Positions 36,103 through 44,866 are shown, counted from the first letter of the stretch. The stretch is 62,962 bases of DNA from an uncultured Ignavibacteria bacterium (GCA_913061095.1 CAJXVM010000026.1:1-62962), one strand, 5' to 3'. The notes: a model not told the origin generated them from the sequence alone. Made by a program: numbers and translations.

Positions 36103-38508
36103 TCAACCCTGGATGTGTGTTCGTGCGATCACCGCCTGCCCGAGCGCGACGCCGCCGTCATTGGCGGGTACCTGCGCATGCGTCAGCACGGTGAAGTTTC
36201 GTTTCGTGAGCGCGCCGCGGAGTCCTTCGAGCAGAATGGCATTCTGAAAGGAGCCGCCGGACAGTGCGACGGTGCGCAATCCGCTGCGCGCGGCGATGCG
36301 CTCGACCGTCTCCGCGCAGGCGGCGATCAGCGTCCCGTGAAAGCGGGACGCCACCATGCCGGCAGAAGCGCCCGAGCGCATATCCTGTACAATTTCCTGA
36401 ATTGCGGGGAAAAAGGAAAGGACAATCTTTTTCTCCTCATCCTCGCGGAGGGACCAGGGATACGGCGCCCGTGCCGCGCCATGGGCCGCAGCGGCATGCT
36501 CCAGCGCGATGGCCGCCTGCGCCTCGAAGTGGACGGCATCGTGGAGTCCGACGAGCGATGCCACCGCGTCGAACAGCCGTCCGCAGCTCGACGTGCGCGG
36601 CGCGTTCACCCCGCCCTCCAGCGCGAAACGCGCGGCTTCGAGCTCTTCCGCACTGCGGCGCGCGAACCATTCGGGGAAAACCGCTTTGATATGTTCGCCG
36701 GTCACCGCACCGGCATCCGCGCCGAATGTCGTAGCGGGCTCTCCGCCATGCTCTGTGCCGGCATCCCCGCCGAACGCCGCGTGCAGGCAGGCATACGCCA
36801 TGCGCCACGGCTCCTTCACCGCCCTGTTCGCGCCGGGCATGGCGAGGGGAGCGAAGTGCGCCGCGCGCTCGAAGCCGGCGCTGCTGCCGGTGAGAAATTC
36901 CCCGCCCCAGATCGTGCCGTCCGTTCCGTAGCCCGTGCCGTCGAGGATCACGCCTATGGCGGGGTCGTCCGTGCCGTGCTCGGCGAGGCAGGAGACCAGG
37001 TGCGCGTGATGATGCTGCACCGGGATGCGCGGCAGGCCGGCGAAGCGCCGCTGCAGCGCGCTGTCGAGATTGCCCTTCGCCCACTGCGTGCCGAGATAGT
37101 CCGGGTGCAGGTCATGCGCGACGGCGGCGGGCGCGACCTCGAAGATCTTCAGCAGATGCGCCAGTGTCTCCTCGAAAAAGCCCAGCGTCTCGAAATTCTC
37201 CAGGTCGCCGATGTGCTGGCTCAGGAAGGCGGCCCGGCCGGATGTCACGCAGCAGGTGTTTTTCAGCTCCGCGCCCGTGGCGATGACGGCGGGACCATCG
37301 TCCGCGAGCAGGACGGGACGCGGCACGTATCCGCGCGCGCGGCGCACGGGCTGCGCCTCGCCGCCGGTGACGCGGAACACCGAGTCGTCGCAGCGCTGCA
37401 GGATGTCGCGGTCGTGATGCAGGAAGGCGTCGGCGATGTCGCCCAGCCGGCGTTCGGCCTCCGCGGTGTCCGTGCAGATCGGCTCCTCGCTGATGTTGCC
37501 GCTGGTCATGACCAGCGCGTCGCAGGCTCCTTCCATCAGCAGGTGATGCAGCGGCGTGTACGGCAGCATCACGCCGAGCGTGGGATTGTCGAGCGACACC
37601 TCCGGCGAGATGCCGTTGCCGTCGCACTGTTGGAGGATGACAATCGGCCGCTGCGCGGATGTCAGCAGCGCGGCCTCCGCATCGGACACACGACAGAGCC
37701 GTCGGGCCGCGTCGAGATCCGGTACCATGACGGCGAGGGGCTTTTCATAGCGGTGTTTGCGCACGCGCAGCAGATGCACCGCTCTGTCGCTGCGCGCATC
37801 AACGGCGAGGTGATAGCCGCCGAGTCCGCGCAGTGCGAGGATGCGTCCCTCGGCCACCTCCGCCAGCGCCGCCTGCAGCGCGGGATCGCCCAGCAGGTCC
37901 ACGTCACAGCCCACCAGCTTCGCGTTGCGGCGGAACAGCAGGCGGGGGCCGCAGACCGGACACGCATTCGGCTGCGCGTGGAAGCGGCGGTCATCGGGAT
38001 CCGCGTACTCGCGCGCGCAGTCCTCGCACATCGGGAAATCGCGCATTGAGGTCGACGGACGGTCGTACGGAATCGACGCGGTGATCGTGTATCGCGGACC
38101 GCAGTTCGTACAGTTCGTGAAAGGATAGCGATGGCGGCGGTTCGACGGATCGCGCATGTCCGCGAGGCAGTCGTCGCACGTCGCCACATCCGCCGGAATC
38201 ATCGCCGACGTCACCGCGGATTCCGCGCTCCGCACGATCACGAACTCCCCGGCATCGCCCGGCGGCAATGCCTCTTCCCGGATATCCGTGATCAGCACCA
38301 GCGGCGGCGCCTCCCGCGGCAGCCGTTCGACGAACTCCCGCACCCGCGCGCCCTGCACATCGATCTCCACCCCGCGTCCGTCATTGCACACGCACCCCGC
38401 GAGCCCGCACTCCCGCGCCAGCCGGTACACATACGGACGAAATCCCACCCCCTGCACGATGCCCGTGACAGTGAGTTTCAGGCGATATGGCGTTTCAGGC
38501 AAACCCAT
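36103..38508 (-). CDS. hypF: Carbamoyltransferase HypF
   Basis: 801 residues from the ATG at 38508. An in-frame extension to 38634 is translated repeat sequence and is rejected. Domains in order: acylphosphatase (about 10-95; TGIVQGVGFRPYVYRLA), two zinc-finger pairs (about 108-190; CDDCLADM, CTNCGPRY, CEDCAREY, CPVCGPRL), a YrdC-like domain (about 200-385; LRGLGGYHLAVDA, KHRYEKPLAVMV), and a Kae1-like carbamoyltransferase domain (about 400-801; HDLHPDYLGTQWA, VQHHHAHLVSCLAEHG, GVILDGTGYGTDGTIWGGEF, LSGGSFQNAILLEGL). It makes carbamoyl-AMP and loads HypE. A TATTTTTG element lies 4 nt upstream on the minus strand. Confidence 0.97.
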   Translation of the reverse strand: MGLPETPYRLKLTVTGIVQGVGFRPYVYRLARECGLAGCVCNDGRGVEIDVQGARVREFVERLPREAPPLVLITDIREEALPPGDAGEFVIVRSAESAVTSAMIPADVATCDDCLADMRDPSNRRHRYPFTNCTNCGPRYTITASIPYDRPSTSMRDFPMCEDCAREYADPDDRRFHAQPNACPVCGPRLLFRRNAKLVGCDVDLLGDPALQAALAEVAEGRILALRGLGGYHLAVDARSDRAVHLLRVRKHRYEKPLAVMVPDLDAARRLCRVSDAEAALLTSAQRPIVILQQCDGNGISPEVSLDNPTLGVMLPYTPLHHLLMEGACDALVMTSGNISEEPICTDTAEAERRLGDIADAFLHHDRDILQRCDDSVFRVTGGEAQPVRRARGYVPRPVLLADDGPAVIATGAELKNTCCVTSGRAAFLSQHIGDLENFETLGFFEETLAHLLKIFEVAPAAVAHDLHPDYLGTQWAKGNLDSALQRRFAGLPRIPVQHHHAHLVSCLAEHGTDDPAIGVILDGTGYGTDGTIWGGEFLTGSSAGFERAAHFAPLAMPGANRAVKEPWRMAYACLHAAFGGDAGTEHGGEPATTFGADAGAVTGEHIKAVFPEWFARRSAEELEAARFALEGGVNAPRTSSCGRLFDAVASLVGLHDAVHFEAQAAIALEHAAAAHGAARAPYPWSLREDEEKKIVLSFFPAIQEIVQDMRSGASAGMVASRFHGTLIAACAETVERIAARSGLRTVALSGGSFQNAILLEGLRGALTKRNFTVLTHAQVPANDGGVALGQAVIARTHIQG

Positions 38509-38526
38509 CCCACAAAAATACAAAAA

Positions 38527-38640
38527 ATGGATAGATGGAAAGATGGCAAAATGGAGCACGGTAGCCCCACGCGTGAGCGTGGGGTTCGAGCGCGGCCCTC
38601 CTGCCATCCTCGATTCGCCCTGAAAGGGCGACATGTTCCA
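38527..38640. repeat. Intergenic composite repeat upstream of hypF
   Basis: This 233-nt gap (38509-38741) contains a GATGGAAAGATGGC stretch, a palindrome CCCCACGCGTGAGCGTGGGG (38563-38582) and a second palindromic block CGCCCTGAAAGGGCG (38616-38630). The first and last recur in the same order near 50.81-50.87 kb. It looks like a dispersed, non-coding repeat family. The Fic promoter region follows it. Confidence 0.7.
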
Positions 38641-38733
38641 GCCCGCTGTTTGACACGGAACACATCTCCCTCTGCCTTCAATATGATCGAAAAAATCCCG
38701 TATATTAATGACTGACTTGAATAAGGAAGTTTT

Positions 38734-38766
38734 ATGAGTACATGTTCAAGGCAGCGGGTGGTATGA
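38734..38766 (+). CDS. Candidate 10-residue leader peptide coupled to the Fic gene
   Basis: An ATG at 38734, preceded by AAGGAAGT, opens a 10-codon frame (MSTCSRQRVV). Its TGA at 38764-38766 overlaps the ATG at 38763 of the Fic gene as ATGA. A TATATTAA promoter-like element lies at 38701-38708. Coupled translation is an inference. No attenuator hairpin was found. Confidence 0.4.
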   Translation: MSTCSRQRVV

Positions 38767-39938
38767 ATTCGGATTCACGAAAATTCCGATCCGGCCGATA
38801 TGTGCAGCAGTCTGCTGGTTATCGTGCATTTATTCCGGAGAAGCTGCCGCCGCATCCTCCGATACAGATTGATGAAGAATTGCAGTTCCTCCTGTCGAAA
38901 GCGGATCGTGCACTGGGGAGACTCGACGGCTCCATTCAAACCTTGCCACACCCGGATCTTTTCGTTGCCATGTACATTCGGAAAGAGGCCGTGCTATCCA
39001 GTCAGATTGAGGGGACACAGAGTTCCCTGCGCGATGTGCTGGCAGCCGAGGCACGAATCCTTTCTCCAACGCGTCCTGATGATGTGGGTGAGGTACTCAA
39101 TTATGTGAATGCGATGAACTATGGACTCGAACGGCTCGTAACGTTGCCGGTATCAATTCGCTTGATACGTGAGATTCATGAGCGCCTGCTGTCCGGGGTG
39201 CGAGGCAGAGAGCAGTCGCCCGGAGAGCTGCGCAGAACCCAGAACTGGATCGGTCCTGCCGGCTGCACACTGGGTGAGGCATCCTTTGTTCCACCTCCGT
39301 CACATGAACTTTCCCGGTTGCTGGGTGACCTTGAGCACTTTCTTCATTCAGAGGAGCCGATACCGCTGCTTGTGCGTATCGGACTCGCCCACGCCCAGTT
39401 CGAGACCATTCATCCGTTCCTGGACGGGAACGGCCGTATCGGACGGCTGTTGATAACTCTGCTTCTCTGCCGGAGTGACGTGCTGCAGAAGCCCGTATTG
39501 TATCTCTCGCATTTCTTCAAGCAGCATCGGCAGGAATATTATGACTGCCTGCAGGCAATTCGTGATGAAGGAGACTGGGAGCGATGGATGCGCTTTTTCC
39601 TGGAGGGAATCTTCGAAGTGAGTCAGCAGGCAGCGGAGACTGCGCGACAGATTCTCCTCCTGCGCGAGCGGCATCGCCAGATTATTACCGAAAGCTGCGG
39701 CCGTGCCGCCAGCAATGGCCATCGCGTACTCGACTTTCTGTTTGAGCTCCCGATTGTATCGGTTCGTGAGGTTCAGGATCTCACCGGGAGTTCGTACCAG
39801 GCCGCGAACAACCTCGTGGCTCAGTTCGTACAACAAGGCGTCCTTCATGAAATGACAGGACAACGACGAAACAGGCGCTTTCTGTATTCTGAGTACATAC
39901 GGTTATTCCATGACGGACCAATGACACACGCGAAATGA
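38763..39938 (+). CDS. Fic-domain protein (class II-like) with C-terminal winged helix
   Basis: 391 residues from the ATG at 38763 (alternative in-frame ATG at 38742). An N-terminal inhibitory helix motif SxxxEG (S79, E83, G84; VLSSQIEGTQSS) precedes the Fic core. The canonical HPFLDGNGRIGR is at residues 217-228, with catalytic His217. The C-terminus (about 325-391) is a winged-helix-like segment (VSVREVQDLTGSSYQAANNLVAQFVQQGVL). Fic proteins usually transfer AMP from ATP to a protein hydroxyl, held in check by the inhibitory Glu. All key residues are present, so an active but autoinhibited enzyme is expected. No separate antitoxin gene is seen. Confidence 0.92.
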   Translation: MNSDSRKFRSGRYVQQSAGYRAFIPEKLPPHPPIQIDEELQFLLSKADRALGRLDGSIQTLPHPDLFVAMYIRKEAVLSSQIEGTQSSLRDVLAAEARILSPTRPDDVGEVLNYVNAMNYGLERLVTLPVSIRLIREIHERLLSGVRGREQSPGELRRTQNWIGPAGCTLGEASFVPPPSHELSRLLGDLEHFLHSEEPIPLLVRIGLAHAQFETIHPFLDGNGRIGRLLITLLLCRSDVLQKPVLYLSHFFKQHRQEYYDCLQAIRDEGDWERWMRFFLEGIFEVSQQAAETARQILLLRERHRQIITESCGRAASNGHRVLDFLFELPIVSVREVQDLTGSSYQAANNLVAQFVQQGVLHEMTGQRRNRRFLYSEYIRLFHDGPMTHAK

Positions 39939-39980
39939 TCTTGTGGTGAACGAAGCTACCTGTCACCTTCTCTCTGTTCG

Positions 39981-41933
39981 ATGATGACCACCGATATGAC
40001 ACGCACGAGCATCCGATTCCATGTCCTTCTCTTTGCGGCGCTGATCGTGCCGCAGCCGGCTGTCGCACAGGACCTCCCGCCGGTGGAACTGTCGTACGCC
40101 TCGTACGCGCTGACCGCGGACGGCGAAGTGCTGGACTACTATGGCGCCGAGCGGCGGGTGGAGCTGCGAAGCACGGGCGCGGTGTCGCCGTGGGTGATCC
40201 GCTGCCTGCTGGCCACCGAGGATCGCGACTTTTACAATCACGACGGCGTGTCGTACAAGGGACTCGGCCGCGCCGTGCTCGAAACCCTCACCGGCAACAC
40301 GCAGGGCGGCAGCACGCTCACCATGCAGCTCGCGCGCAACCTCTTCCTTACGCATGAGCGCTCCATCTCCCGCAAGCTCAAGGAAATTGACCTCGCCCGC
40401 GAGCTGGAGAAAAAATACAGCAAGGATGAAATCCTCCTGCTGTACCTCAACACCGTGTACCTCGGCGGCGGCAGCTACGGCATCTGGTCCGCGGCCCGCG
40501 AATACTTTGACAAGAATCCGGCGGACCTGAGCATCACCGAAAGCGCCACGCTGGTCGGACTCCTCAAATCCCCCGAAGGCTACAATCCCCTCAAACACCC
40601 GGAGAAGGCGCTCAGCCGCCGCAACGAAGTGCTGCACAACCTGGTGGAGGTCGAGCGCATCTCCACCGACGAATACCGCAAACTCAAAACGCAGCCGCTC
40701 GCACTCTCGCCGCGCAAGCACATCGGACGCCATTTCGCCGAGTGGGTGCGGCGTGAGGCAGTCGAACTCCTCGCAGGGAAAGGAATCTATCTGCAGAAGG
40801 ATCAGCTGCGCATCTTCACGACGATGGACAGCCGCATGCAGACGGCGGCGGAGGATGCCGTCGCGGCGCAGTGGGAGGAGCTGCCCGGGAACATGCGCGA
40901 CGTGCAGGTGGGCGCCGTGCTGACGGATGTGCACACTGGCGCCGTGCGCGCGCTCATCGGCGGCAATCCGGAATCCAGCGGACGCGGACTCAACCACGCC
41001 GTACAGATCCGGCGCCAGCCGGGATCGTCCTTCAAACCCTTCCTGTACGCCTCGCTGCTCGAGCAGGGCTACACGCTCGCCACACCGATCATGGACAGTC
41101 CGATCGTCGTCGACTCCGGTCTCGCCTGGGAGTGGCGTCCGATGAACGACTCCGACACCAGCAGCTACGCGCTCGTTCCCATGCGCTACGGCATCCTGCG
41201 ATCGCTCAACCTCGTCGCCGCGCATGCCATGGTGGAGCTGACCGATCCCGCCCGCGTGGCGGCCTTCGCGCACCGCATGGGTGTGGACGCCGAGCTGCGG
41301 GAATTCCCCTCGCTCGCCCTCGGCACCTCCGAGCTGTCACCGCTCGAGATGGTGGAGGGATTCGGCACCATCGCGTCGATGGGACACCGCGCCCGGGCGC
41401 ATTTCATCACACGCATCGAGAACCGGCACGGACGCACGCTGTACCGCGCGCGTCCCGACACCGCGACCGTGCTGGATTCCGCCACGGCGTACATCCTCAC
41501 CGACGCCCTGCAGGCCGTGGTGGACAGCGGAACGGCAACCGCGGTGCGGCGGTATTACGCGGGTCCTGCCGCCGGGAAAACCGGCACAACGCAGAACTCC
41601 ACCGACGCCTGGTTCGTGGGATACACGCCCGCGCACGCCATGGCCGTCTGGGTGGGATACGACGACGCGGCGCGCAAGCTCACCGGCGCCTACCGCTACG
41701 GCGGCACCGTCGCCGCGCCCATCTGGGGACGCACCATGTCCGCAATCTCCTCCTTCACCCCCGCCGACAGCAGCTTCACGCAGCCGACCACCGTCGAATA
41801 CCTCCCCCTCTGCCGCGACACCGGACTCATGGCCACCGACGACTGTCCCGACACCGCCCTGTACCCCGTCAACACCACGCTCCTCCCCGCCGAATGCGAC
41901 GAGCACGGCGGCGGCTGGCTGTTCGGATGGTAG
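39981..41933 (+). CDS. Class A penicillin-binding protein (GT51 + transpeptidase), PBP1C-like
   Basis: 650 residues. The N-terminus looks like a cleavable signal (FHVLLFAALIVPQPAVAQ, residues 13-30) rather than the usual uncleaved anchor. The glycosyltransferase domain (about 45-230) has the catalytic Glu in LLATEDRDFYNHDGV (E80) and the GGSTLTMQLARN signature (109-120). The transpeptidase domain (about 275-600) has the SxxK motif at S349-K352 (PGSSFKPF), an SLN motif, and KTGTT. The C-terminal tail has four Cys (LCRDTGLMATDDCPDT, AECDEHGG) like PBP1C-type tails. It polymerises and cross-links peptidoglycan at the outer face of the inner membrane. Confidence 0.9.
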   Translation: MMTTDMTRTSIRFHVLLFAALIVPQPAVAQDLPPVELSYASYALTADGEVLDYYGAERRVELRSTGAVSPWVIRCLLATEDRDFYNHDGVSYKGLGRAVLETLTGNTQGGSTLTMQLARNLFLTHERSISRKLKEIDLARELEKKYSKDEILLLYLNTVYLGGGSYGIWSAAREYFDKNPADLSITESATLVGLLKSPEGYNPLKHPEKALSRRNEVLHNLVEVERISTDEYRKLKTQPLALSPRKHIGRHFAEWVRREAVELLAGKGIYLQKDQLRIFTTMDSRMQTAAEDAVAAQWEELPGNMRDVQVGAVLTDVHTGAVRALIGGNPESSGRGLNHAVQIRRQPGSSFKPFLYASLLEQGYTLATPIMDSPIVVDSGLAWEWRPMNDSDTSSYALVPMRYGILRSLNLVAAHAMVELTDPARVAAFAHRMGVDAELREFPSLALGTSELSPLEMVEGFGTIASMGHRARAHFITRIENRHGRTLYRARPDTATVLDSATAYILTDALQAVVDSGTATAVRRYYAGPAAGKTGTTQNSTDAWFVGYTPAHAMAVWVGYDDAARKLTGAYRYGGTVAAPIWGRTMSAISSFTPADSSFTQPTTVEYLPLCRDTGLMATDDCPDTALYPVNTTLLPAECDEHGGGWLFGW

Positions 41934-41942
41934 AAAGGCCGA

Positions 41943-41991
41943 GGGAGTACACCTCCACCGTGCCGTTCTGCCCGTAGTCGGCGGCGTCGGT
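41943..41991 (-). pseudogene. 3'-end remnant of a BtuG-like propeller gene
   Basis: Forty-nine bases match 47422-47470, near the 3' end of the BtuG-like gene, with only three differences. On the minus strand it encodes TDAADYGQNGTVEVYSL, compared with TDAADFVQNGTVDVYSL in the intact gene. The similarity stops on both sides and no propeller frame continues, so it is a fragment of a lost or rearranged paralog. Confidence 0.7.
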
Positions 41992-42044
41992 AGTGGGTAT
42001 CCCGCAATCCCTTCCCACAAAAAACGCTAAGCTTTTCTTATTAC

Positions 42045-42073
42045 TTGACATTATCAGGATGGATCTGTAATCT
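42045..42073 (+). promoter_or_regulatory. Sigma-70-type promoter upstream of the beta-helix T9SS gene
   Basis: TTGACA at 42045-42050 and TAATCT at 42068-42073 are separated by exactly 17 nt, in an otherwise AT-rich patch. It precedes the small ORFs and the 42320 gene within the 386-nt gap 41934-42319. In Bacteroidota the consensus differs (TTTG/TAnnTTTG), so function is not certain. Confidence 0.5.
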
Positions 42074-42147
42074 ACCGTTCACAGTCTGATAATGAAGTAT
42101 TCACTCGTGTTGCCCGGGGGCGGGCGACAGAGTGGTGAGGATTTCTG

Positions 42148-42261
42148 ATGATGATTCACTCGCTTACGGGGGCCATGAGCTTCTTCTCTCGGCTGTATAT
42201 GCAGCAGGGCGGGACGCCTGATCATACATTTCCATTTTTCAATCATCTAAGGAAGGAGTGA
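42148..42261 (+). CDS. Possible 37-residue leader ORF
   Basis: The ATG at 42148 is preceded by GGTGAGGA. It encodes MMIHSLTGAMSFFSRLYMQQ and 17 more residues, ending at a TGA (42259-42261) that overlaps the ribosome binding site of the next mini-ORF. No family is recognised. It may only couple or regulate downstream translation. Confidence 0.3.
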   Translation: MMIHSLTGAMSFFSRLYMQQGGTPDHTFPFFNHLRKE

Positions 42262-42267
42262 ATCCTC

Positions 42268-42345
42268 ATGAAAGCACCCACCGACACGACAGACAGGATC
42301 TCAGGATCTCAGTTACGGCATGATTTTTGCTGCACTTGTACGTAG
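42268..42345 (+). CDS. Possible 25-residue ORF overlapping the beta-helix gene start
   Basis: The ATG at 42268 has a good AAGGAG site (42253-42258). The frame stops at a TAG (42343-42345), 25 nt inside the main gene, in a different frame. The main gene lacks its own clear ribosome binding site, so this ORF may deliver ribosomes to it by coupling, or may mark a frame change in the N-terminus. Confidence 0.3.
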   Translation: MKAPTDTTDRISGSQLRHDFCCTCT

Positions 42346-44866
42346 GATCACGGCAGTTCTTCTGCTGCTTGCCCTGACCGCCTCACCACTCATCTCCCAG
42401 ATCAACTTCGACGCAGGGAACAGCGAGGTTGTGTTCTGGAATAATTCGTCTGTAGACCAAGTTGCGCTAACATTTTACGCCACGAACCTGATATTTGATG
42501 ACGAACTCGAGCTTACACACAGGTTTGCGCATGACGACAACCAACAAAGCCTGAATGCTGATCAGTCCTGCGGATATGACGGACCATGGTCGAAGGACGG
42601 ATTGTCAGGTGATGTAGATTTCTGGGCCGATACGCTCGGTTGCGGGGAATACGAATTCTACATCTACGGTGTAGGTTACTTCCGCCTCAACCTTATCGAC
42701 GCGAAATGGGGAGCGGGCAGCAATTCCTCGGTGTACAGGATCCTGATCGAATACGACGGCAGCGATGTGAATCTCCATGTCCGCTCACCCGGCGTGAACG
42801 GCACATGGATGGAAGCGGCGACGGTCACGAACGGCAGCACGTACGACTACTGGGAGCTGATCCAGGCAACCCATCTCAGCACCTACGAACGCGAACGCAC
42901 GACATACAACGACGAGATTTTCCACGTCGAAGGCGACGACAACCTGCTCCCTCTGCCGTCCACCGGAGTGAAAGCGGCGCTGCTGGATGTGGACCTGACA
43001 GTGTATACCGATATCGCGGTGCCGGATGGCGCATCGCTGGTGATCAATGGCTTCGACGAGGGGCCGGCCGGGTATTCGAATACCACGATGCTGTTCGACG
43101 CGGGCACGGGATTCACCGTGTACGGTGAACTGATCACGATGCAGACACAGTATCAGAATGAATTCGTTTACCTGCAGTCCCTCTCGGACACGCCAGCGGC
43201 GGGGGACTGGAACGGCGTGCATTGCGATCAGTCGTCGAGTCTGTGGTTGAATCGCTTCAATGTTCTATATGCCGTCACGGGGCTCTTCATCGATGGCTGT
43301 GCTGATGTCGAAGGGTATACCATCCGAGTCTATCACAGTTCCGATGACGGTATCGAAATTGACGGGAGCAATGGCATCATTCACGATGTCACCAGCAACT
43401 GGTGCGGAGCGAATGCACTGCTCATCACGGATTCGGAAATTGAGCTGTACAAGGGCGTCTTCGGGAGCAGCAGTAATCAGAACGGTATCGTCGTCGGTGA
43501 GGGTTCGACCGCGCGGCTGCATCGCTGTTCGATATACTACAACCGGCAGAATGGCGTGCTCGTCTCCGGCGCATCGCGGGCCATCATCGACTCGTGCGAT
43601 ATTTTCGATAACAATACCGTTGCGGGAGAAAGCTGGAACGGCGTGTACGGTTTTTTCAACGATGTCTGGCTGACGGTTCGGCACAGCACCGTACACGGAC
43701 AGAACACCGGTCTGTGCATGCTCTATGCCGCGGTAAACGGTTATGAATCTCCGTCGCACCCGCCGCGCTGGGATAACCCCGATTCGCTTGCGCGGAACTG
43801 CATCTACGATAACAATTACAATCTCTTCGGGCATTACGCCACATTTGAATTGGGTCGTGCGTACTACAACGGATCGGAGCCGCATTACCAGGGCGGTGAA
43901 AGCTCGGTCTATTATCCGACCACGCTGCAGGGGTGGTTCCAGTACTCGACAGCGTATCTGCACCGCGACTTCTGGAACGGGAATACGATATTCAACGTGG
44001 ATAACTCCACCGTGGATACCCGCGATGCACTTGTGCAGGATATGGCGAATTGTCATTTCGAGGATCGCAGTTCCTCCCCCGCTCCGGGCGGGATATATAA
44101 TGCGCAAGCGCTCGCGCTGTGTGAATCATGGGAGGCGCTCGCGGCGGATTCGCTGCGCACGCTTCTGTACGGACAGCGCAATACACTCTCGGCGCAGAAT
44201 GCGGCGATGGGTCTGGGACTGGTGTGGCGCATCGCTGAACCTGCCGTTGTTGAATCGTACTGCAAACAGATGATCGCGAACTGCAGCCGCCCGGAGGTGC
44301 AGCTTCCCGCCTATCGCTATCTCGCTTCGGCGCGGATGGCGGCGGATGACTGGAGCGGTGCGGCACAGGCCCTGCTCGCAATGACGCAGCAGACGGCACG
44401 TGGGAGCCAGGCGTATACATCGGCACATGCCATGGCCGCTCTCGCAATGTACTGGGATGGATCGGCAGCAGCGGCCCGTGCGAGTATCGATACGCTTCTG
44501 CAGGCATTTCCCACGAACCGGGATATCATCATGGTGCATCGCCTGATCGGCGGCTCCTCGGCTTCCGCGACACCGAAGCGCTCCGATACCGCACCGGATG
44601 CGCAGGGATACATGCTGCACGAAGTCCACCCGAATCCCTTCACCGAGTCGGCGATGATCACGTTCACGCTTCCTGAAGCGAGGAACGTCACCGTGTCCGT
44701 CTACGACATCAACGGCCGCGAGGTTCAGCGTCTTGCGGAAGGCTGGTATGCGGAGGGTGAATCGCGGGTGGTCTTCCACCGTGGCACGCTCCCGAGTGGC
44801 ACTTATCTCGTGCGTCTGACGGCGGGAGCGGTGACACGCACGCGTATGATGCAGATCCTCAGGTGA
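42320..44866 (+). CDS. Secreted right-handed beta-helix protein with T9SS domain
   Basis: 848 residues. The signal peptide is strong (residues 1-26, AVLLLLALTASPLISQ) even though no Shine-Dalgarno precedes the ATG. A beta-sandwich-like N-terminal part (about 27-220) comes first. A parallel beta-helix stretch of short repeats follows (about 310-480; GLFIDGCADVEGYTI, DDGIEIDGSNGIIHDVTSN, NGIVVGEGSTARLHRCSIYYN, NGVLVSGASRAIIDSCDIFDN). Next is an Ala-rich helical part (about 590-750), and then a type-A T9SS domain (about 770-848; HPNPFTESAMITF to TRMMQILR). Beta-helix folds often bind or cleave polysaccharides, but no catalytic signature is seen. Confidence 0.85.
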   Translation: MIFAALVRRITAVLLLLALTASPLISQINFDAGNSEVVFWNNSSVDQVALTFYATNLIFDDELELTHRFAHDDNQQSLNADQSCGYDGPWSKDGLSGDVDFWADTLGCGEYEFYIYGVGYFRLNLIDAKWGAGSNSSVYRILIEYDGSDVNLHVRSPGVNGTWMEAATVTNGSTYDYWELIQATHLSTYERERTTYNDEIFHVEGDDNLLPLPSTGVKAALLDVDLTVYTDIAVPDGASLVINGFDEGPAGYSNTTMLFDAGTGFTVYGELITMQTQYQNEFVYLQSLSDTPAAGDWNGVHCDQSSSLWLNRFNVLYAVTGLFIDGCADVEGYTIRVYHSSDDGIEIDGSNGIIHDVTSNWCGANALLITDSEIELYKGVFGSSSNQNGIVVGEGSTARLHRCSIYYNRQNGVLVSGASRAIIDSCDIFDNNTVAGESWNGVYGFFNDVWLTVRHSTVHGQNTGLCMLYAAVNGYESPSHPPRWDNPDSLARNCIYDNNYNLFGHYATFELGRAYYNGSEPHYQGGESSVYYPTTLQGWFQYSTAYLHRDFWNGNTIFNVDNSTVDTRDALVQDMANCHFEDRSSSPAPGGIYNAQALALCESWEALAADSLRTLLYGQRNTLSAQNAAMGLGLVWRIAEPAVVESYCKQMIANCSRPEVQLPAYRYLASARMAADDWSGAAQALLAMTQQTARGSQAYTSAHAMAALAMYWDGSAAAARASIDTLLQAFPTNRDIIMVHRLIGGSSASATPKRSDTAPDAQGYMLHEVHPNPFTESAMITFTLPEARNVTVSVYDINGREVQRLAEGWYAEGESRVVFHRGTLPSGTYLVRLTAGAVTRTRMMQILR

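Noticed and set aside
34661..38049. Long plus-strand frames (34661-35962 and 35779-38049) opposite hypE, hypD, hypC and hypF
   Set aside because: All four hyp genes have complete catalytic motifs and coupled starts. The antisense frames have no motif and no ribosome binding site.
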